Shown here piece by piece: positions 1 through 12,785 of a DNA stretch of 64,000 nucleotides. The notes under the pieces were generated by a model. It did no database searches and was not told where the DNA came from. It was given only the letters and a program-made list of their open reading frames with translations. Both the position numbers and the translations under genes were made by a program. Position 1 is the first letter of the stretch. Every line of letters begins with the position of its first letter. Source of the DNA: Pagrus major (lineage: Eukaryota > Chordata > Actinopteri > Spariformes > Sparidae); NCBI RefSeq assembly GCF_040436345.1, contig NC_133232.1, positions 12,334,298 through 12,398,297 on the forward strand, read 5' to 3'.

Positions 1-1320
1 TGAGAGCATCATTAACTCTGATGCCAACTCTGATTTTTTGCCAAGTAGTTTTTCACAATTTGAAATTGTGTTTTGGTGCATAACAATAAACACAGTAAAA
101 ATATAAAGAAATATAAATGGCTGGTACTTAAAGTCAAAAGCATGAATAGATAAAATGAAAAAAAGTCATATAAGCTGGGACATCCATACAGTTTTGTCCA
201 GGAATGTCTTAAGTATTCACCATTGAAAGTGTATATGTTCACAGTATGCAGAGGACAGTTGAGCTCTGATCCATAAAAATATCTAATCATGTTGCTCATC
301 TGTTGCTTTACAGGCCAGAATTCGAGGACTACATTTGGAGCAATCACATCGAGTGCTGGACACCTATTTATTTGTCATTCTGTATATATTCCTTGTTTTG
401 CATGATCTCTAACTTGTCTGAATAAAGTCTTGAAAATGCCTGTTCTTTACAATTCCAGCATAAACAACCAACCCATTACAGTTCTTACACTTTACGTTAT
501 GCACTAATAATAACAACAGAATTAGGAAAGACTCTCGTTTATTGAATTTTTTGGAACACATATAAATAAATAACACAACAAAAATAGTATTCCTTTTATC
601 ATTTAGACAATATACAGTACAATTAGCATAAACAACTATATACAGGAAGGATGTCCAGGTTTCTTGACTGATTAGAAACACAGATCAGTGTTGGCCATCA
701 GGTTACTGATGTCAGTGCTGTCTCAATCCTCAACTGTTTTGGCAGTGATTGCCCTGTAGAAAGAATAGCACAGTTGCTTATCTGACAGTAAATACGGCTT
801 TTCAAGGACCTTGAAATTACTTTCAATGTATTATAACACCACAATGTTGGTTGCATTTTATGCAGTGACAAATATTCCTGAAAATAACTAGAAATAGCCT
901 CTGTTACATCAGAATTGTGCCATTTACAGAAATTTCATATTTGCCAATTCTACTTTTTTGGGGGGGTTAGCAAAATGCCACTTTCAGAGAAATTTACATA
1001 GTTTCACGTTCTCATTATTTTCACTATGCATTTTGACAGTAGTGTGTCAAGTACCTGGCCTAAGAGAAAGGAGTTCCATCATCTCTGCAAAAATTACAAT
1101 AGTTAAAGAAAACTGGATAAGGATGGAGGGCTAAATGTGTTTACAGGACATAAAGTTACATCTGAATGGGTTTATGGGGCATAAAAATGTTATTGATTCA
1201 CTCAAAGACAACACAGGATTACTGCTATGTAAAAAAAAAAAAAAGAAAGGTAAAAATAGAAGTCTGGGATTAGGTGGGTGATGGGAAGCTTATGTGATGG
1301 GTGGCAAGTGATTATTTGTA
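1..1320. other. non-coding, nothing recognised
   Basis: AT-rich sequence with only short ORFs that lack recognisable motifs or bias. A G run (960-967) and an A run near 1230-1244 are the only low-complexity points. I see no exon, RNA gene or transposon end that I can defend. Confidence 0.6.
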
Positions 1321-1379
1321 TATATATATATATCCCTTGGGGTCCCTCAAGCAAATGGAAACCATGAGGAGGTCACTCG

Positions 1380-1990
1380 GAAAGCAGCCACAGTCAAATA
1401 GCTGGAAAAAGCTGAACTGAAAGACAGCACAGAGGCACTGATCATGGCAGTACAGGAACAGGTGCTCAGCACAAGATTGATTGAGACCAGGGTCTACCAC
1501 ACCAGGCAGGACCCCAGATGCAGGCTGTGCAAAGATGACCCTGAAGACAATCCAGCACATAACAGTGGGTTGTTAGATGCAGGCAGGCAGGCGTACATGG
1601 AGCGCCATAACCAAGTGGCTGGCATAGTGTACAGGAACACCTGTGCCGAGTATGGGCTGGAAGCCCCTAGGTCAAAAAGGGAGACACCCCCTAAGGTGTT
1701 GGAGAATGACCAAGCCAAGATCCTGTGGGACTTCCAGATACAGACTGACAAACTGGTCATGGCTAACCAACCGGACATAGTTGTGGTGCAAACATCAGAA
1801 GAAGGCAGTGGTGATAGATAGCAATCCAAGCGACAGCAACATCTGGAAGAGGGAACATGAAAAGCTTGAAAAATACCAAGGGCTGAAAGAAGAGCTGGAG
1901 AAAATGTGGAGAGTGAAAGCAACAGATATATTACATTATCAGGTATACATAGTCTTTAAGCTTCAATTATCATCTCCATATTTGATCTAA
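1380..1990 (+). pseudogene. 3' end of an RLE-type non-LTR retrotransposon
   Basis: Two overlapping frames (1444-1821 and 1781-1990) look like the C-terminal tail of a LINE that uses a restriction-like endonuclease (R2/R4/NeSL type). Visible are a CRLC zinc-knuckle start with a downstream H, then RHN, then KILWDFQIQTD, then a PDIVVV block. The second acidic residue (VVID) lies in the next frame, giving the P-D-X(~12)-D pattern known for this endonuclease. The knuckle's last Cys is out of frame (ITVGC in another frame), so at least two frameshifts are present. A KYQGLKEELEKMWRVK tail follows. The reverse transcriptase is missing, so this is a dead, 5'-truncated copy. The clade is inferred. Confidence 0.55.
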
Positions 1991-4440
1991 TTCTGTCCAA
2001 CATGTCAGTGTTGTTATCTTAATGTGCTGCTACTGTCTTGCCCAGGACACTCCCATACCAGAGATTTTTTTAAAAATCTCTTCTAGTTAAATAAACTATT
2101 TGTGGGTAAAATCATGGGTGTTTAATATTGATACGGATTTATGTCACTGCCACATTTGAAAAACTAAAAAGTAAAAATAGTACTCAGTCAAACAGAATGC
2201 TGTGAACAAGCAAGATTTCTGAATGTTTGTATTAATAATACAGATTTTTTTTCCTCACTAAAGTACATGCATTACTAAGATATGTGTGTGTGAGAGAAGG
2301 GGGGCAGGTATGAACCAGCTTCAAACTCTCCTCTCTGTTCTGTCTCCTATGTCTTAATAAGGTAATGTTTGGAGATGGTTCACTGTTTACAGCAGCTGAC
2401 AAGAATGGGCTATTAGAGAGATGGCAACCAAGCATTGACCCAGCCATACACTTTCACTCTTTCACTTACAAATGTACAATGAAATTACTACACATCAAGA
2501 CTATAACAGAGACTGAGCCTTTACTCCATCTGGCTTTTGCACTTCATGCAAAGTACAAGACTAAAACCTTTCAAGTGTTTCAAAAATGTATGAGCGATGT
2601 TAAAAGCAGACAGCAACATTTGAGGGACTTTTTGGCCTTGCACTAGGTCTTCCAGGCAGAGCTTCCTTTATGGCTCTTTGCTGCTCCGAGCAACCTCCAG
2701 CAATGAGATGTACTCAAGTATAGAAACCTCTCAGGAGCAAACATATCCACCAAGACTGGACAGTCTTCGAAATGTGTTGTTTCAATAATAGAAAATATTA
2801 AGAGATCCACATCTATATCTTTATCTGCATCAACAAACACAGTGATGTCAATTATTTAAATGGAAGGAAGGAAGGAAGGAAGAAAACTTTATTTATCCCC
2901 AAAGGGCAATTCAGTTTCTACAATGGTTGACACCGTCATAAAACTTGGTTGGCGAATTAAAATGTATCATGTTGTCGCACACTTCATTTAAATTTAGTTG
3001 TAAGTACACAGTGCTGCAGTTTTGTCAAATACACCAAATCTCCATGGAGGACTGAAATTGCCAAAAATTCAAATTACATAAATGGCTCAATTAATTACTT
3101 AATATATCATTAATTGCCCCAAAATCATATTAAAATAAATGTAGGCATCAACTCATTTATAAATGTGACATAAATTGAGATTTCTGCTCTAATTTTTCTC
3201 TGTATTCATTTAAATTCGTATTCACCAATTTATTTACTTTCCCATTTAAGGGTAATGTTTTCAACAACAGTTTTTTCATGCAAGTTAAATTGAAGCAAAT
3301 TAACACCAATATTTTAGGGAACAATAGAGCTGAGCTTGAACATATGATCATTTATTAGATTTTCAAAACATGAATTTAAGATCAAGTAGAATCCTCCTTC
3401 AAATAATGACATTAAAATAAAATAAAAATATTTTACAAGATTAAAAAAGGTATCTGCTCAAAGTGACCCACATAAAGGCAGGAGTATGGAGGTGCTTTTG
3501 ATAAAACAGACAAGGACAAAGCTGTGTGCTCCCATGGGTAATCTACATTGACTTGACTCAGTCTACATTGTCCTCTGAAAACATCTTTCCAAAGCTAAGG
3601 TGCAACATGCTGTATATTGTTGTGTGATTGATGCTTATTGAGACCTTATTTTCACATCAGACTTTTCTCTGTGCCCTTTCTTTTAATCAACACATGACAT
3701 TGAAACATTGACCCTTGACATGTTTCTATGACTACACTCTAATCATCAGATCAGAGCCCATGCTGTGAAGACACAGTATTAGGACCTGAAGTCCAGTGGA
3801 TGCTGTGCAGGTTGACAGACGGCAGTGGCAGTTTAATTCTGTTTACATATTCACTGACAGCAGCGCTGATTGGAACTGGAGCACTGGAACATATTTTGTG
3901 TGTGTGTGTGTGTGTGTGAGTGGGTGGGTGCAAGTGTGCGTGCATGTGTGTGTGTGTGAGAGAGACACAGAGACTGAAACTGAGACTGTTACTCCATCTG
4001 GCTGTTGTCAAAGCAGGAAGAACAGAGACTAGTGAAACCAGAATTAGAACCGTGTGTACAGTTAGCTCTGCTCTTTTTCTACTGTCCTAATGCTTGTATC
4101 TGCTTTGTGTCAGCTATACTCTGATTCTTCGAAACAGAAACATCGGAAAATTGAATTAAATTTTCTAAAATTCTGTTCAATGTATCACTAGGATTTTGGA
4201 GTAACTATCCTTATTTTCAATTTGTGGAATGCATCAGTTTCATTTATTGACATATAGAGGATCCCGACTGTTTACCTTGTATTATCATTTTCTATCAGTT
4301 CAACTTGCTTGAGTGGGTCAACTTAAGATGTTTGATTTTAATTTGAGAGAGGTTTTCACGACTCTAGCCTGTTTTCCTCTTAAAATGTAATAGATTGTTG
4401 CATCTTTGTGGATCACCTAAAAGGGTTAGGAATCTATCCA
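1991..4440. other. non-coding with short repeats
   Basis: No supported gene. A GGAA tetranucleotide run (about 2862-2882) abuts aactttatttatcccc, which resembles the 3' end of a dispersed fish repeat (recollection only). The ORF at 2365-2646 has no motif I recognise. A CA/TG tract lies at 3897-3960. Confidence 0.5.
3897..3960. repeat. (TG)n microsatellite, interrupted
   Basis: About 60 bases of TG dinucleotides broken by short gggtggg and gtgcaagtg segments. ORFs on either strand here are repeat-driven. Confidence 0.85.
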
Positions 4441-4449
4441 TCGTAGTTT

Positions 4450-4700
4450 GACAAAATAGGGGCCCCCAAACAGCATCTTGCATAGGGCCCCCAAAAAGAC
4501 AGAAACAGCCCTGAGAGGCGAGGCGAGTTTAGTTGAGCCGGCACCGGTCATTCACGTTAGTGAGGAGAATGACGGTGGAATTAACATGGCATCAAAACGA
4601 ACGTATTCATCTTGTTCAGAAAAGATAAAAAAGAAGAAAACAGATGAAGAAAAACGCTCACAGGATAAAGGTAAGGTATTTTTTCATGATATGGGGTGGA
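4450..4700 (+). mobile_element. 5' end and first exon of a hAT-like element
   Basis: A C-rich tagggcccccaa-like start (around 4460-4492) is followed by an ORF beginning with an internal ATG at 4586 (MASKRTYSSCSEKIKKKK). It is lysine-rich and ends DEEKRSQDKG at a good splice donor (aag|gtaaggta, about 4670). This is the usual first exon of ZMYM1-like/DUF4371 hAT transposases in fish: a basic nuclear leader spliced to a linker and then the zinc finger and catalytic region. No later exon was found downstream, so only the 5' end survives. The assignment rests on resemblance; the splice donor is visible. A related leader exon occurs near 58,525. Confidence 0.45.
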
Positions 4701-5370
4701 GGGGGTAGCTTTAATGCCGAATTTTTAGCTAGCTCAAGTGATTGCTAGGAAAAGGGTTAAAAGGGCTAAAATAAAATTGATATGTCACATGTGAATGCCA
4801 TAGGACTGATTGACTGAAGTGACACCCATTTTGGTAAATTATAGCAGGTCCAGCACGTTGGCATTACATTTGGGAGGGAGGGTGTGTTGTTACGCAGATG
4901 TCTGTTATGTCTGCTACATCCTCATCCAGTGGGAGCTGCTTGTCCGTCATAGAACTCCTATGCTGTTAAATATTTGCCACGTAACATTACTTTAGGATTA
5001 TTTTTATGATCAATTTATCAATTTAAGTGTGTCCTCAGTTTATAGGTCTCTAAGTGTGCTAAACAACACTAATACATATTAGGCCTATTGTGGATTATTA
5101 TGGACTATTGTGGCAGTGGATTATTGCTCTGAGTGGATTATTGTTAACTCTACTGAGTTAGTTGCAGTCTTACTTTACCACATATATTAGAATATTTATT
5201 GTGACAATATCATTTGAACGAAATTTGCCTACATTCCTACAGTTTAGTTATGTTTTTGATGTATTACTTTGTTTTATTCAAAATAATCATAATAACACAA
5301 ATTAAAGTAAATTTAAAGTAAACTATGCTATATATGACCGTTAGTTCTGCCAACAGAATATAGGTCATAC
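4700..5370. other. non-coding, nothing recognised
   Basis: AT-rich. It contains local repeats of 'ttattgtggattattgtgg' type around 5085-5150. No gene seen. Confidence 0.5.
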
Positions 5371-7581
5371 CTGGCATATGTCCTTGTTGCCCTAGGAAAA
5401 CCAACAAATTGACCTTATGTGGTTACAGAGAGGATTGGAGAGGGGTAACAATGTTTCCAGCGGCACTGAAAGCTCTCTCCAACAATGAGCTTGTTGCGCA
5501 ATTGCACATGTACTTGGGGGCGTCTTTGGAGAACAGAGGAAACCTACCCTGGTTATACAAACCACCAGGTAGGTGGTTCTGCGGTGGAGTCAATGGGTTC
5601 CTCCTGAAGGTAGCGTGGGAGTTTGGTATTGGCTCAAGCTCTCTTGGGTATGGTTGCGCAGGTGGTTGACTGTGACTTCAGCAGGTCTCCAAAAGTTTTC
5701 TTTTTCGCTGCTGGTGGCAGCGCCTCTCTCCACAACAGCTGGCATATTGGCACCGTTCCCTCTGTCCTCAACATCTAACATCTCTTCAGTCAGTGCTTAT
5801 TTTGTCTCTGTGTCATCATCAAAATGATTTGGGCCACCAAGCAGGCCGAAGCCAAAACTTTATGTAGGGCAGCTGGTTTGTACTTCTCCTCGAGAACACT
5901 GCACACCTCATCTGATGGTTTCAAAACATCTTCAGTCAGGAGTTTCAGGATGGGTTTAAAAGGATAACACAGTGACATACTGTAGTTCTCGCCAGACAGC
6001 AGATAAGCAGCAGGCTTTAACACTGTGTTCACCGACTCCAGGACTACATCGTCCTGCCAGCTTGGAATGAGAAGTTGATGCCGCCGGTCATCCAGAACTC
6101 TTTTAATAGCCAGGGTTTGCTCCAAGACTCTGTCCACCATTTTCTGTTTGGTGCCCTATATCGTAGCACAGTCCTACACAGTAAGAGTAATGAGTGTTAA
6201 ATTATCTAACTGAAATTAGCCTGGCTACATCTGTTTAGTAGCTTTGTTTCTTTCCATCCATCCATCCTTAACGAAAACATTTTTTAAACCATCCCAGCAA
6301 GCCAGCAACTGATAGGTATCTAACTCAACAGTCAACAGACTGCAACGCCATATTAAATGTTTCCATAGACCTGTATAAATAAATTTGAGGCTGCATTTTA
6401 AATGATTATTCATTTCAATATATTTGTAGTAAGCAAAAAAATACATTTATATAATCCCAGCAAGCCAACAGAAAATGTGCGACAGAATGATAGCATATTG
6501 GCCACCATGCTGTATTAACTGTCATTAAGTGTTTGTATAGGCTACCTGTATTGAGGGATCTGAACGAAGCCTAAATGACAATTGTTTTATTAAGTATGAA
6601 CTTTATACAATTAAATCATAATTTTTGTAGTTTACCATTATGAGCCTGTGCTGCAGGATTTGGAGCTTCGCTAGTGCTTTCGCCAGATCTCTCCTCTTTA
6701 GCCAGCTTTGAGAGAATGCACCCACTAAGGTGTGGCACAGGCCCATTGCTCGGGCTGTGCGATCCTTAACGCTTGCCATTGCGTTTGTCACTTCCAAGTG
6801 AAAATTATGTCTGAAGCAGTTCAGCCACGGCCAGCTCAATTTCTTCACTGCTGCAACAATGTTTACCCCGCTGTCTGTCATGACACAGACCAGCTTCTTC
6901 TCATCCAGGGACCACTCATCAAATGCCCTGGGGCATAAACACTGTTTCTAGGCAACGTCATTTAAGATTCCAGTCTGCGGTCAGATAATCACAGTAAGAC
7001 TCATGTAAGGAGTCATATTGACTCTTGACCACATGTCAGTGGTGGCAGAGAAGTAGTCCACATTTTTTAGTTCACTTTGAACCGATGCCCTGACTGTGTC
7101 GTACATTTTCGGGACAGCAGTTTCTGAGAAATAGGTTTTGCTGGGCAACTCGTATTGTTTATCAAATTTTTCAAGCATTGACTTGAATGCCGGTCTCTCC
7201 ACCATGGATAACGGCACCATCTCCTCAACCAGATACTGTGTAACAGCACCTGTAAGGCATTTATGCCTGTCACTTTCAATCTTGTATTTGGCAACTCTGG
7301 CAAAGGCTTCACCGACTCCAAGCTGTCGGCTGGATCCGGCATGAGCTGCTCCGTGACTCTGTGCTGGAGGGGGGCAGCTTCACCTCGATAGCTGGATGGT
7401 AATGTGCTTGGTGAGACCTCAAATTCGATGCGTCTACTCATTTAACAGCAATTCTTCTGGCGCAGATTTTACAAATTGCTTCATCTAAATTAACTGGTTC
7501 TCCTTTTTCATTTGGCCGAAAGCCGAAATGCTTCCAAAGGGGCAAAGTAACATTCAGTTTAGGTGCCAGTGCAGTTGCCAT
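5370..7581 (-). pseudogene. hAT transposase with BED zinc finger, decayed
   Basis: Read on the minus strand, pieces appear in the right order for a ZBED-type hAT transposase. An ATG at 7581 opens MATALAPKLN, then LWKHFGF and ICKICARR (BED finger). Next comes KQYELPSKTYFSE...YFSATTDMW (6981-7220, catalytic domain start with the first Asp region). MTDSGVNIVAAVK...FRHNFHLEV follows (6603-6881), then a helical insertion segment (5790-6140). A C-terminal dimerisation block, ERAFSAAGNIVTPLQSSL, followed by a stop and PHKVNLLVFL, lies at 5370-5530. At least four frames and several stops separate the pieces, so it is inactive. Termini and TSD were not found. It probably moved by hAT cut-and-paste. 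Confidence 0.7.
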
Positions 7582-9850
7582 TGTTTCTGTCTGAACATGA
7601 AGTGAGTTTTTTTTTTTTTTTTTTTTTTTTTTGAGGACTTCACGTGCATTTATAACGGTGGCCTACCATGCTCCGAGGTTGGCTTGTTAATATCGTGGTA
7701 ATTCTTTTTTGCATTTACCCTGACAGCCCTAGCTCTCAGAACTTTTGTGGCTTCTAACTGAATCTCTTTAGTTTCTCTCGTCCTGTTTGTTCTTTCAAAC
7801 ATCTGCTGTGTTTTACCGTTTCGTCAAGTTCGCTTTCAGCTGTTGAGTGACCGAAAATGCAACATTTCCTGTATTGCTGCTTCATAGGAAAAACTTTTAA
7901 ATGAGTAAATAATGGCGGGGGTTTTTTTGTAAAAAAGTTATACGAATTGAATCTGTTTGTAACTGAATAAGCGGAGCCTCTTTGTTAGCTGTGATTCTTT
8001 GATAGCACTGTGCGGATCAAGACAAGCACATCATCAGTTTAAGACACACCTTCAAACAGGTAGCCCAGTTCTGATGAAAATGCAAATCCCAGTTGCGCTG
8101 GGCTGCCACGCCGAGTCAAAAAATGCCATGGTTTTTTTTTTTATAAAATTAATCTTTAAAAGGTTACAAAAATAGCCATCCAAATAGCCTTTAGAGAACC
8201 TTTAAGGAACTGTTAGGGAACATTGCCTGAGGGTTACCTGTTTGCTGGGCGATCTCATAGGCCCTTGTTCCAGTCTTCTGCTGCTCCCCTCGGGGTCATC
8301 CTCCAGAGCCGCTCTTTGCTGCAACTGTAGTGTCTTTGGGCTTGTTAGGTAGAGCAGACAAGCCGGATGGTGGAGCAGCAGCAGTGCAGCCTACCTAAGT
8401 AATCCAGCCTGTTTGCTGTGGTGGAGGGGCAAACTGGCTCATAATAATTTTTAAATAGTTTAAAATAATAAATAATATATCTTTTGTTCCCATACCACCA
8501 CAACAGTCCTTGCTCCAAGTCCAAAGTACCAAACCTTCCCCAATGCCTGCTACATCTGCTTCTGAAAAAAAAGTACTCTAGAAGGTGCATACCAATGCTT
8601 GCAGAAAGAGTGGTCAGTACAGACTGCAGACAACAGGAAACAGCCAACACAAAGACTGAATCCAAATATCCACCCTCAATACTTCTAAATATTTCTGTAT
8701 TCTGATGTGGTTGAATATTATTTCTAGCCCACAAGATTCAGGTAATGTTTTACACAATTACCTGTTCTACAATGTCATGTCCATATTGCAATGAATTGTG
8801 GGAGATTAAATCAGTAGTAATTAAGTCCAGTAATTCTGCAGCCCAAGCAGAATCCCTGGAAGAATGCAGAATGCAGAAAGTCCGCTTGAGGACCCTTGTG
8901 GACTGGATGAAATGTGAGTTCGGACAGCCCTCATGACTCGCAGACTTTGGATGCAACCACGGGAACAGTGGTTCCCTACAGAAACTGTGTCAAAATATGA
9001 AAAGTTAGAGACAATCAATGTGCAATTAGATTAGTTTGGATTATTTTTATCCTATATTGTGTTCTGTTGTTTAGATTTTTCTCAGGAAAGTTGTTTTCCC
9101 TTGTAGTTGGTTGAGACTGAGCTTATATTAAACTTTATGTACTGTTGTAGTGCAATTAATGACTTGTTTCATTATTTTATATGTTGGTTATTTTCTTGAT
9201 CAATCCATTTGTTCTATATTAAACATGCAATTAAACAAAGCTCAGAGTGAGAGCTTCAGATGTCTCTTGTCTGACCAGCAGTAGAAACCTCAAATTTCTT
9301 CAGGTCTGTGTAGCTCTGTGTGCTGTTCCACAGACTCTAACTTCCCTCTCCTGCTGTAGTCACAGGTCAACATGTGTGTGTTATGTGACCAAGCTGACCT
9401 GACATGAGCAGCTGGAGTGCGTTGACCTTGCTGGGGCACCGGATTTGACTAACTTTGTGTCCAAGGAAAGCTTTCCCTATTAACAAATTTCCCATTTGAA
9501 TCTATTAGGGGTGATCTCTAGATGTCTTGCTAGGCCTGCGGGTAGTGGCCTCTCTGTGAGTCAGTGGTAGAGGTGCTCGGCTTTACTGCAAGTTGTTTTT
9601 GATGGCCTGGTGTCGATGAAGGCCTGGCTGTTTGTGGTGATGGAGGTTTGTTGTTGGCTGCCCCTGAGACTCTTGAGCTGCTCCTGTAGGCTAAGGATGG
9701 TTTGCTCTCTCAGGTGAAGCTCCTCTTAAATCAGTTCTCTCAACAGAACTGGTCTGTACTACTGCAGTTCCTGCAGCTTCTGCAAGAAAGCCATCAACTC
9801 ATTCCTAACCTGGCTGTCTCTTACTACCAGGTGGATTAGTGGCCGCAAAA
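7582..9850. other. non-coding; a long T tract, otherwise nothing recognised
   Basis: A T run of about 27 bases lies near 7606-7632. The remainder has only short unmotivated ORFs. The upstream terminus of the hAT copy at 5.4-7.6 kb may lie here but was not identified. Confidence 0.5.
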
Positions 9851-9852
9851 TA

Positions 9853-10440
9853 CACTGCCTGGCCAAAAAAGTCCCCACCTGGATTTAACTAAGCAAATGG
9901 GTGAGAGCCTTTCACTAGATAATTACTGCAGTGATTAATATGTTTCAGCTGGCAACAAGTTATTTAACCCTAACTGATGCAGTGAGTAGCTTCTTATTTC
10001 TTAAAAACCCATGTCAGGAGACATATCCTGTGGTCGTGGAAAAGATGTTACTCTGTTTCAGAAGGGTCAAATTATTGGCCTGCATCAAGCAAAGAAAACA
10101 ACTAAAGAGATTGCTGAAACTACTAAAATTGGGTTAAGAACTGTCTAGCACATTATTATAATATGGAAAGATAGTGGTGAACCATCATCTTCGAAGAAGA
10201 AATGTGGTCAGAAAAAAAAATGATCGTGATCAGATATCACTTAAACAGTTGGTAAAATCAAATCGTAAAAAAATCAACAGTAGAACTCACAACTATGTTT
10301 AATAGTGAAAGGAGGAGCACAACCACTTATTAGAGAGGCTAATCAGAAAAAAAGGCTTCAATTTGCTAGGGAGCATAAAGATTGGACTCTGGAGCAATGG
10401 AAAAAGGTCATGTAGTCTGATGAGTCAATATTTAGTTTCC
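9853..10440 (+). mobile_element. Tc1/mariner fragment, 5' half
   Basis: It begins after a TA (9851-9852) with cactgcctggcc, a terminal inverted repeat of a known fish Tc1 type. Translation in shifting frames gives RGKDVTLFQKGQIIGLH, then KKTTKEIAETTKIG (the helix-turn-helix DNA-binding part). Later come KKRLQFAREHKDWTLEQWKK and SDESIF, which is the first catalytic Asp. The copy stops abruptly at about 10,440, before the second Asp and the Glu, and no right terminus is present. Stops occur in all frames. It is a truncated, inactive relic. Confidence 0.7.
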
Positions 10441-12770
10441 ATTGGTGGGTGGAACTTCGGCACCCCATTGCCTCTGATTGGCTAGTGTGCTCTATCAATT
10501 ATATTTGTGCTGTGTTCTTCAAAATAAAGGTTCTCGCGTACGTCTCGGCCTTTAGACAGTGCAATGTTAACACAAATATATTGCGACAGACAGACGAGAC
10601 TACGTTATGATCGCAGACCATACTTATATTGGCGGTTATGACGGCCTTTAGCTTCATTATAGCTTCATTATGCTCTTACCTAGCGGTGCCGCACATGATA
10701 TTGTTTTATGACCTTCAATGACAATAAAAATGTTTTTCATATCAAATGAATGACCTTTCATTCATTTTTGAAATGTTCTGCTGGTGCATGGATTATAAAG
10801 TAATGCAAGTAAAATAAAACTAACCCGAGACATTAGGATTTTTAATAAAAATGTTAAAGTCTGGCTGAAACAAAATCAGAGCTGTATGAATTTTTAATGG
10901 GTCATGACTTGGTATGATTTTAGATGTATTGTACATTTTATTGTATTGGTATGTAATTTTGATGTCTTTTTTCTTACCTTCTTTCTTTTACTAAAAGCCT
11001 AACTAGGGACGGGAGTTGGAAACTAGCATTAGCTATAATCTCTGTATGCAGAACATCAGTCACATTGACTTGTTTGTAACGAGTGGAAGTGTTACTATGT
11101 TAACCTGCATTGTCCCTATCAAATAAACTAAATTAAATTTAATTAAATTAAGTGTAGCAGGTAGAAAGTGGCAGTCTGGTAAAATGTCCCTCACGAGTAG
11201 CCACACCTTACTTCCAGGTCTTAATTGACCAGCTGGACCATCATACATAAGTCGTGGCATGTCGATGTTCTCTCTCTCTCTGCTACTTGGTGCATGACCG
11301 TGTCAGCGTGTGTGAGTCTGCTGTCCTGGTCCAGCTTGGTGCCGGCTTCTCCCCGCTTCTCTGTGACCGTGTCAGCGTGTGTGTGTCTGCGGTCCTGGTC
11401 CTGCGCAACGGTATATGGAGATTGCCACTGCTGTTTTGTTTTGCTTAGGTTTTGCTTTTGTTTTACTTAGGTTTTGTTTAACCTGTTTTATTTTGTTTGT
11501 TTAGTAGTTTTCTTGTATAGGTTGTTTTTGTTTTCTCTTGCTTAAAGTTAACTTCTTTTGGTTTTCCCACCGAGAAGTAAGAACTAATAGAGCTGCATTG
11601 TTGTATTTTTAATATTGAAAGTAATGTGTTTTCTCTCTCCCTTCACACCCCCCTTGATTTCGTGTGCTTGGTAATTTTTTGCACTTCCCTCACAATTTAT
11701 AGTTGATTCCCTTCTTTTGGTTTGGTTTTGCTGTGTGTATGTGTGTAGGGCACTGGAGTGAGGTGAGTACTCTGTCCCAGTGTGAATTGTCCCTTTACTC
11801 TCTGCGGCCTCGGCCACCCATCCTCAGCACTCTTTTACAGTTATTTTAACAATAGCCCTAATAAATTGTTCCTTTTTTTTTGTTTAATATTATTAATTGA
11901 TGTTGGCAGCTCTTTATAAAGTTGTGATCTTGGTCGGAAACATCCTTGTCTCTATCCATCATTTAGTTAACTGTATCAGAAAAAGAATCTGTGGCATCTG
12001 TACTGGGTTGACTGAAGTATTTAAAGGACCAGTAAGATCCAAAGTTGTTAGTGAGATCGCGGGCCTTGCCACGGTCCGGTCACACAAGAGAAAAAGATAG
12101 CCTAAATAAATAAATAAAATAAAGTAATGCAACAGCATATTGTATTGACTGTTAATGTGCAGCTGATAGGCTAAAACGCAACATGTCTGTTTTGAAAATG
12201 AGAGTACTATAGTACGTTTTCTGAAGGATGCACTGTGAACAGTGATGTCTGCTCTCAATAATTTGAAATATCACTGGCATATGGCATGTGGCAATGGGAA
12301 GCACGCCAAAGGTAGTTGCAAAAAATGACCAGTGAACCTTTTCATCAATAGGTTTGTTCTCTCAAAAAATAAATAGAAATATGGATATGCTTACAGCCAC
12401 AACACACCGAGACAGTGAGCTTCATATGGAGCAACTGTTGTGCAGTAAAACTTTCCTTGACATCTCATCCAGATACTATCAGTTAGAATCAGGCTCCCAC
12501 TTGACTGTAGCCCCCACAGCTGTGATCACATGGACCCACTTGATAACAGGCAAAACACACTCACTGTAAATCTGCAGACTGGTTAGAGATTCATCCTACC
12601 AGATATGGTTGAGTAAAAAGAACCTCCTAGTTTTCAGGTCTACTCAAGCAGACTGACTATATATGTACTTAACCAAATCCCTGAGTAAGAAAAAAAAAAT
12701 ATGATTTAGCACAATTATGCCTGTAGCTGCTATCCATGATGTTATCCATCATGCTACCTGATGTGATTTT
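10441..12770. other. non-coding, nothing recognised
   Basis: No gene can be supported. A ~35-base segment 'gaccgtgtcagcgtgtgtg' plus 'gtctgc.gtcctggtcc' is present twice (about 11,297 and 11,363), a local tandem duplication. TTAATT-rich low complexity occurs at 11,133-11,155. The 81- and 64-aa ORFs in the duplication are by-products. Confidence 0.5.
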
Positions 12771-12785
12771 GAAATTCAGAGAGGC
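12771..12785. repeat. left TSD of the L1 copy
   Basis: gaaattcagagaggc, identical to 14,826-14,840, directly flanks the truncated LINE. Confidence 0.9.

Noticed and set aside
2365..2646. 93-aa ORF starting MFGDGSLF
   Set aside because: No motif and no splice sites; not enough to call a gene.
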